From SHZL01 sp963708905 (GTDB lineage Bacteria > Pseudomonadota > Gammaproteobacteria > Xanthomonadales > SZUA-36), in NCBI GenBank assembly GCA_963708905.1, contig CAVPUV010000027.1, positions 86,630 to 150,629 of the forward strand: 64,000 nt of DNA, read 5' to 3'. The notes under the pieces were generated by a model. The model ran no database searches, was not told where the DNA came from, and saw only the letters and a list, made by a program, of their open reading frames with translations. The position numbers and the translations under genes were made by a program. The stretch's first letter is position 1, and each line of letters starts with the position of its first letter. Shown piece by piece: positions 59,988 through 64,000 of this stretch.

Positions 59988-61963
59988 TTTCCGGCTCCTC
60001 GCGCTTGCAGCCGGGCCAGGATGACGCGCTCCACCTTACCGGGTTTGAGTGGCTGCCCGGTGCATTCCGACCAGCAATCGACATCGACCAGGAAGCGTGC
60101 CCGCAGCAGCAGCGCCAATGCAGAATAACGGCGGTTGTCCTCGTTGATCAGCTCGGTCTCCAGGCGATCGGACCAGTTGCTTTCGATCGTCATCACCGCA
60201 TCGAAACGGGCCAGCACTTCGCGAATGCCGCTCGCCATCGGCTGGATGAACTTCAGGTGCAATGAGGACACGCGGTGACCGGCGGCGCGCAAGCGGTCCA
60301 CCGCCTCGCGGATGGCTCCCCGGGTGCTGCCCCAGCTCACCACCAGCAAGTCTCCCTCCTCACCACCATAGGTTTGCGGCGTTTTCAGGGTTTTTTGCAG
60401 GGCCGCCAGCTTGAGGCTGCGGTGCAGCATGCCGTCTTCATTGGCATCCGTATCGTAGGCGACGCAGCTCTTGCGGTTGTGCGCCAGGCCGGTCAGGGTG
60501 TGCATGCCGCCCGGCTGCCCGGGGATAAACCTGCGGGCTATGCCGGTGCGGGCATCCCAGTCATAGGCCAGGGCGCCCGGCGCAACCGGGCTCTGGTCGT
60601 AGGGTGGCGCCAGCCATTCCACGCTCGGCTTCGGCCGCGGAATGGGTTGTTGTCCCGACGACAGGTTGGCGTCAGTGAGCACGATGACCACGGTATTGAA
60701 TGTCTCCGCGATCTTGCGCGCGGTGATCATCGAGTAGAAACAGTCTTCGATATCGGCTGCGGCCATCACTACCCTGGGCGCATCGCCATGTCCGCCAAAG
60801 CAGGCGAACAGCAGGTCGCCCTGTTCGGTCTTGGTGGGCAGACCGGTGCTGGGTCCGCCACGCTGGACATTGACCACCACCAGCGGAATTTCGGCCATGA
60901 TCGCCAGCCCGATGACCTCCTGCTTTAGTGAAAAACCCGGGCCCGAAGTGATGGTCACGGGGCACTTGCCGGCATATGAAGCGCCGACCGCAAAAGCGCA
61001 GGCGGCGATTTCGTCTTCCGCCTGGTGCACCAGGCCGCCGACATTGTGGAAAACCTCGCTCAGGTAATGCGATGCCGAGGTTGCCGGGGTGATGGGGTAC
61101 ATGGAGCACACTTCCATGCCCGCGGCCATGACGCCCAGGCCCAGCGCCAGGTTGCCGTTGACCACGATCTGCGGCTCGCGAATGTTGGCGGGCGGCACGT
61201 GGAACTTGATGTCGAGATGCTCCTGCGCCCAGGCAAATCCGGCCTCGAGCAGTTGGATGTTGGCATCGACCACCGCGTCATTTTTCTTTTTGAAAATGAA
61301 AACGACCTGGTCGCGGGCAATCTGCAGGTCCAATGAATAAATGTTGCACAGCATGCCCAGCACGAACATGTTCTTGCCGCGGCGTGCATCGTCGACCAGG
61401 CGCAGGCATTCCTGCTCCATCGGCACTTCCTGGATTTTAAAGCCGGCCGCTGCCATCTCGGCAACGGCAGCGGCGTACTGTGCCGCGATCAGTTTGTCCG
61501 GGTTGGTTTTCCACTTACTCTCGAGCAACACCACGCAATCCGGTTTGAGTTCATGCTCCCTGGCCCGGCGCAACAGCACCTGGTCGTTGAACGCCACGAT
61601 CAGGTCGGCTTCGTCGCCACCATTGGTGACACGCTGCGAGGCCAGCCTGATGCGGTTGCCGCTGGCTCCTTCGATACTGCGGGCCGGCGGCTGGATCTCG
61701 GCGGGGATGATCTCTACGGTCCAGATACCGTTGCCCGAGCGGGCGGCAATGGCCCCGAATGACTGTCCGCATTTTTGCGCGCCTTCGCCGGAATCGCTGA
61801 CAATTTCAACCGTGTGGTCGCTGATGGTGATGGCCGGCTTTTGCCCGCTGCGAGGCTCACCCTGGAGGCGGGTGATGCGCACCGGCGCGTTTCCCGTTTT
61901 AGCTATCGGACTCCGCACTTCCATTGTTTCAACAGCAGGGTCTTGCAGCATCGTTGTTTCCAT
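59984..61963 (-). CDS. 2-oxoacid:ferredoxin oxidoreductase alpha subunit with fused gamma domain
   Basis: 659 residues. The N-terminal gamma-like domain covers about 45-265 (GEGAQKCGQSFGAIAARSGN, EADLIVAFNDQVLLRRA). The alpha domain begins at about 275 with VNGNLALGLGVMAAGMEVCS, the YPITPAT motif and QRGGPSTGLPTKTEQGDLLF; a transketolase-C-like end (about 540-650) carries SSLHLKFIQPMASGIREVLA. The gamma-alpha fusion is typical of KorA-type enzymes. Start ATG 61963 has only a weak ribosome-binding site. It lies 25 bases after NfnB. Confidence 0.95.
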   Translation of the reverse strand: METTMLQDPAVETMEVRSPIAKTGNAPVRITRLQGEPRSGQKPAITISDHTVEIVSDSGEGAQKCGQSFGAIAARSGNGIWTVEIIPAEIQPPARSIEGASGNRIRLASQRVTNGGDEADLIVAFNDQVLLRRAREHELKPDCVVLLESKWKTNPDKLIAAQYAAAVAEMAAAGFKIQEVPMEQECLRLVDDARRGKNMFVLGMLCNIYSLDLQIARDQVVFIFKKKNDAVVDANIQLLEAGFAWAQEHLDIKFHVPPANIREPQIVVNGNLALGLGVMAAGMEVCSMYPITPATSASHYLSEVFHNVGGLVHQAEDEIAACAFAVGASYAGKCPVTITSGPGFSLKQEVIGLAIMAEIPLVVVNVQRGGPSTGLPTKTEQGDLLFACFGGHGDAPRVVMAAADIEDCFYSMITARKIAETFNTVVIVLTDANLSSGQQPIPRPKPSVEWLAPPYDQSPVAPGALAYDWDARTGIARRFIPGQPGGMHTLTGLAHNRKSCVAYDTDANEDGMLHRSLKLAALQKTLKTPQTYGGEEGDLLVVSWGSTRGAIREAVDRLRAAGHRVSSLHLKFIQPMASGIREVLARFDAVMTIESNWSDRLETELINEDNRRYSALALLLRARFLVDVDCWSECTGQPLKPGKVERVILARLQARGAGK

Positions 61964-61988
61964 TTATCGGTCCAGTCGTTGGTTGGGT

Positions 61989-63494
61989 TCATGCCAGGCG
62001 GATGCGGGCAAAATTGTGCTGGTCGCGTGCCATGCCGAACAGGCATTGATCGATGTCTGCATGCGCTTCCCCGCCGATCGTTTCGCCGTCATTGATACAC
62101 AGATACTGCTTCATGGATCGAGCTGCCTTGCGGCCCGCGCCCATGGCCAGAATCACCGTGGCCCCGCCGGTCACGATGTCACCGCCGGCGTAAACGCCGG
62201 CTATGGACGTCGCAAGATGGTCGTCGACGTCGATAAAGCCCCACTTGTTCAGCTTGAGGCCGGAGGTCTGCCCGATGATCGGGTTGGCGCTGGTGCCGAT
62301 GGCATAGATGATCATGTCGGCGGCGAATTCGTACTCGCTGCCTGCCACTGCAACCGGCCGCCTGCGTCCGGAGGCATCCGGCTCGCCCAGTTCGTAGCGT
62401 ATGCAGCGCATGCCGCGAACGTTGCCGTTGGCGTCGCCGAGAATCTCCACCGGAGCGCTGAGCCAGTGAAATTCCACGCCTTCTTCCATGGCGTGTTCGA
62501 CCTCTTCCGCCCGGGCCGGGCACTCTTCGATGGACCTGCGATAGATGCAATAGACTTTTTCCGCGCCATGCCGCAAGGACACCCGCATCGCGTCCATGGC
62601 GGTATTACCGGCCCCGATCACGGCGATGCGGCGGCCGAGATGCAACGGCGTGTCAAATGCGGGAAACTCACCGGCCCGCATCAGGTTACACCGCGTCAGC
62701 AACTCGTTGGCGGAAAGCACGCCGTTGAGAAATTCACCCGGGATGTTCATGAATCTTGGCGTACCCGCGCCCGTGCCGATGAATACCGCGTCGAAACCCA
62801 TCTCGTCGATCATCTGTTCGATGGTAAACAGGCGCCCTACCAGGGTATTGCAGTCGATGCTGACGCCGAGCTTTCTCAGCGCATCGATCTCGGCCGCGAC
62901 CACGCTGTCGGGCAGGCGGAATTCGGGAATGCCGTACCTGAGTACGCCGCCGGGCTTGTGGAAAGCCTCGTACACGGTGACCTCACAGCCGGCCTTGGCC
63001 ATGTCGGCTGCGCAGGCGATGCCGGCCGGACCGGAACCGACGATGCCGATTCTGAAGCCATTGGGCCTGATGTACGGAATATTGGCCCAGCCATGCTCGA
63101 TGGCCTGGTCACCGACCCAGCGCTCCAGCCGTCCGATCGCCACCGGTTCCAGTGTATCGCCCACGGTGCAAACCCCTTCGCACTGGTCTTCCTGCGGACA
63201 GACCCGGCCGCAAATGGCCGGCAACAGGTTGGAATCGCTGAGCACGTCATAGGCGCCGCGATAATCCCGCTCGATGATCTTCTGGATAAAATCGGGAATG
63301 GCTATCGTGACCGGGCAACCCGCCACGCAGGCCGGATCCGGGCACATCAGGCAGCGCTCGCTTTCCAGCAGGACGTCATCCAGCTGATAGCCTACGGCCA
63401 CCTCGGCGAAGTTCTTTACCCGCTGCAGCGGTTCCTGCACCGGCATCGGCGTGCGCTGCTGCGGAATGGTCCGGATGGTTTTTTTCTTCGCCAT
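61989..63494 (-). CDS. NADPH-dependent glutamate synthase small-chain-like flavoprotein (NfnB/GltD-like)
   Basis: 501 residues from ATG 63494 (MAKKKTIRTIPQQ), which shares one base with the stop of the preceding gene (TAATG). The N-terminal two 4Fe-4S sites are CLMCPDPACVAGCPV and CGRVCPQEDQCEGVC; FAD fold GIVGSGPAGIACAADMA; NAD(P) fold AVIGAGNTAMDAMRVSLRHG; and the closing GVYAGGDIVTGGATVILAMG. Next to an NfnA-like partner it suggests an NADH-dependent ferredoxin:NADP+ oxidoreductase (electron-bifurcating Nfn) or sulfide-dehydrogenase-like pair. Confidence 0.93.
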   Translation of the reverse strand: MAKKKTIRTIPQQRTPMPVQEPLQRVKNFAEVAVGYQLDDVLLESERCLMCPDPACVAGCPVTIAIPDFIQKIIERDYRGAYDVLSDSNLLPAICGRVCPQEDQCEGVCTVGDTLEPVAIGRLERWVGDQAIEHGWANIPYIRPNGFRIGIVGSGPAGIACAADMAKAGCEVTVYEAFHKPGGVLRYGIPEFRLPDSVVAAEIDALRKLGVSIDCNTLVGRLFTIEQMIDEMGFDAVFIGTGAGTPRFMNIPGEFLNGVLSANELLTRCNLMRAGEFPAFDTPLHLGRRIAVIGAGNTAMDAMRVSLRHGAEKVYCIYRRSIEECPARAEEVEHAMEEGVEFHWLSAPVEILGDANGNVRGMRCIRYELGEPDASGRRRPVAVAGSEYEFAADMIIYAIGTSANPIIGQTSGLKLNKWGFIDVDDHLATSIAGVYAGGDIVTGGATVILAMGAGRKAARSMKQYLCINDGETIGGEAHADIDQCLFGMARDQHNFARIRLA

Positions 63495-64000
63495 TACAGT
63501 GCCCCCGCCCGGCAGGTTTCGGACCACTTCTCCACCGCCTGCTTCTCGTCTTCGGCAAAGCGCCTCAGCCGGTTCATGAGATCATCAAAATCCACCTTGT
63601 GACCATCGAAATCCGGACCGTCGACACAGGCAAACATCATGCCGTCATCGAGCTTGACGCGACAGCCGCCGCACATGCCGGTGCCGTCCACCATGATCGG
63701 GTTGAGACTGACGGTGGTCTTGATGCCGCGCGGGCGGGTCAGTTCCGCGCAGGCTTTCATCATGATGGGCGGCCCGATCGCCACCAGTTCCCTGATGTCC
63801 GTATGTTGTTCCAGCGCCAGCCTGATGCCGTCGGTGACCAGCCCCTTGATGCCGGCAGAACCGTCGTCGGTACAGATAATGAACTCGTCACAGTAATGAC
63901 GGAACTTGTCATCCCAGAAAACCAGCTTGCGGTCCCTGAATCCGACGATGCCGATGACATAGGCGCCGGCCTCCTTGAACGCCCGGGCCTGGGGGAAAAT
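63494..64000 (-). CDS. NfnA/PyrK-like ferredoxin-NADP+ reductase subunit (5' end outside window)
   Basis: 169 residues of the C-terminal part are in view: FPQARAFKEAGAYVIGIVGF, RDRKLVFWDDKFRHYCDEFI, CTDDGSAGIKGLVTDGI and the [2Fe-2S] site DGTGMCGGCRVKLDDGMMFA with CVDGPDFDG. This matches NfnA and the electron-transfer subunit of dihydroorotate dehydrogenase; the operon context favours NfnA. Its start and upstream promoter lie beyond 64000. Stop overlaps the NfnB start by one base. Confidence 0.92.
   Translation of the reverse strand: MFPQARAFKEAGAYVIGIVGFRDRKLVFWDDKFRHYCDEFIICTDDGSAGIKGLVTDGIRLALEQHTDIRELVAIGPPIMMKACAELTRPRGIKTTVSLNPIMVDGTGMCGGCRVKLDDGMMFACVDGPDFDGHKVDFDDLMNRLRRFAEDEKQAVEKWSETCRAGAL

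Overview
The window is about 64 kb of GC-rich DNA that reads as a chromosomal piece of a gammaproteobacterium. The taxonomic hints are a fused siroheme synthase (CysG), a YbiI-type DksA/TraR zinc-finger protein, a DsrEFH/TusDCB-DsrC/TusE sulfur-relay cluster, a YadG/YadH-like ABC-2 exporter, an IPTL-CTERM surface protein, large TonB receptors and a lipoprotein PQQ dehydrogenase. The lineage is inferred; no rRNA or tRNA gene was recognised.

Layout. 1-5.2 kb: an FMN-dependent 2-hydroxyacid oxidase (cut by the window edge) and ferrochelatase, divergent from a TMTC-like membrane TPR glycosyltransferase and a DUF2130 protein. 5.3-18.4 kb: a cell-surface and secreted-protein region with a decayed DUF3096 gene, a 1,297-aa ice-binding-domain adhesin with nine near-identical 88-aa repeats, a small secreted protein, an RTX calcium-binding protein, a seven-repeat YVTN beta-propeller protein, a beta-roll gene fragment, and a Ser/Thr kinase with TPRs coupled to an ECF sigma factor. 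Part of this region was built by local duplication of a structured leader. 18.5-26.5 kb: a Fic protein, an FkbM methyltransferase, a lipoprotein, an ABC-2 exporter and a large DUF349 protein.

26.5-36 kb is rich in gene debris. It holds an AraC/beta-barrel chimera, an IS91 transposase tail, a nucleoside hydrolase split in two by about 2.4 kb of foreign sequence, a di-haem peroxidase pseudogene with two in-frame stops, a truncated DUF502 gene, and two peptidase/acylase genes with single-base frameshifts. Intact genes between them include an LLM flavin oxidoreductase, a methyltransferase, ribokinase, a spermidine-synthase-like protein and YbiI. 36-45.7 kb: CysG, then a TonB receptor, PQQ/haem dehydrogenase and exported alpha/beta hydrolase, facing a TetR regulator and a PLP-dependent lyase; this looks like a catabolic uptake-and-oxidation locus. 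45.9-49.8 kb: a P-type ATPase overlapping a DsrE-F-H-C set. 49.9-56.4 kb: a beta-barrel protein, a DUF1993 protein, an M24 peptidase and an Oar-like TonB receptor.

56.7-64 kb is a tightly overlapping minus-strand operon: NfnA-like and NfnB-like flavoproteins, 2-oxoacid:ferredoxin oxidoreductase alpha/gamma and beta subunits, and a 760-aa protein of unknown class ending in a 4Fe-4S ferredoxin domain. It should couple 2-oxoacid oxidation, ferredoxin and NAD(P)H pools; the 760-aa subunit is the best candidate here for something undescribed. Three unrelated families of palindromic 90-180 bp elements sit at gene ends, and one shows compensatory stem changes between its two copies.
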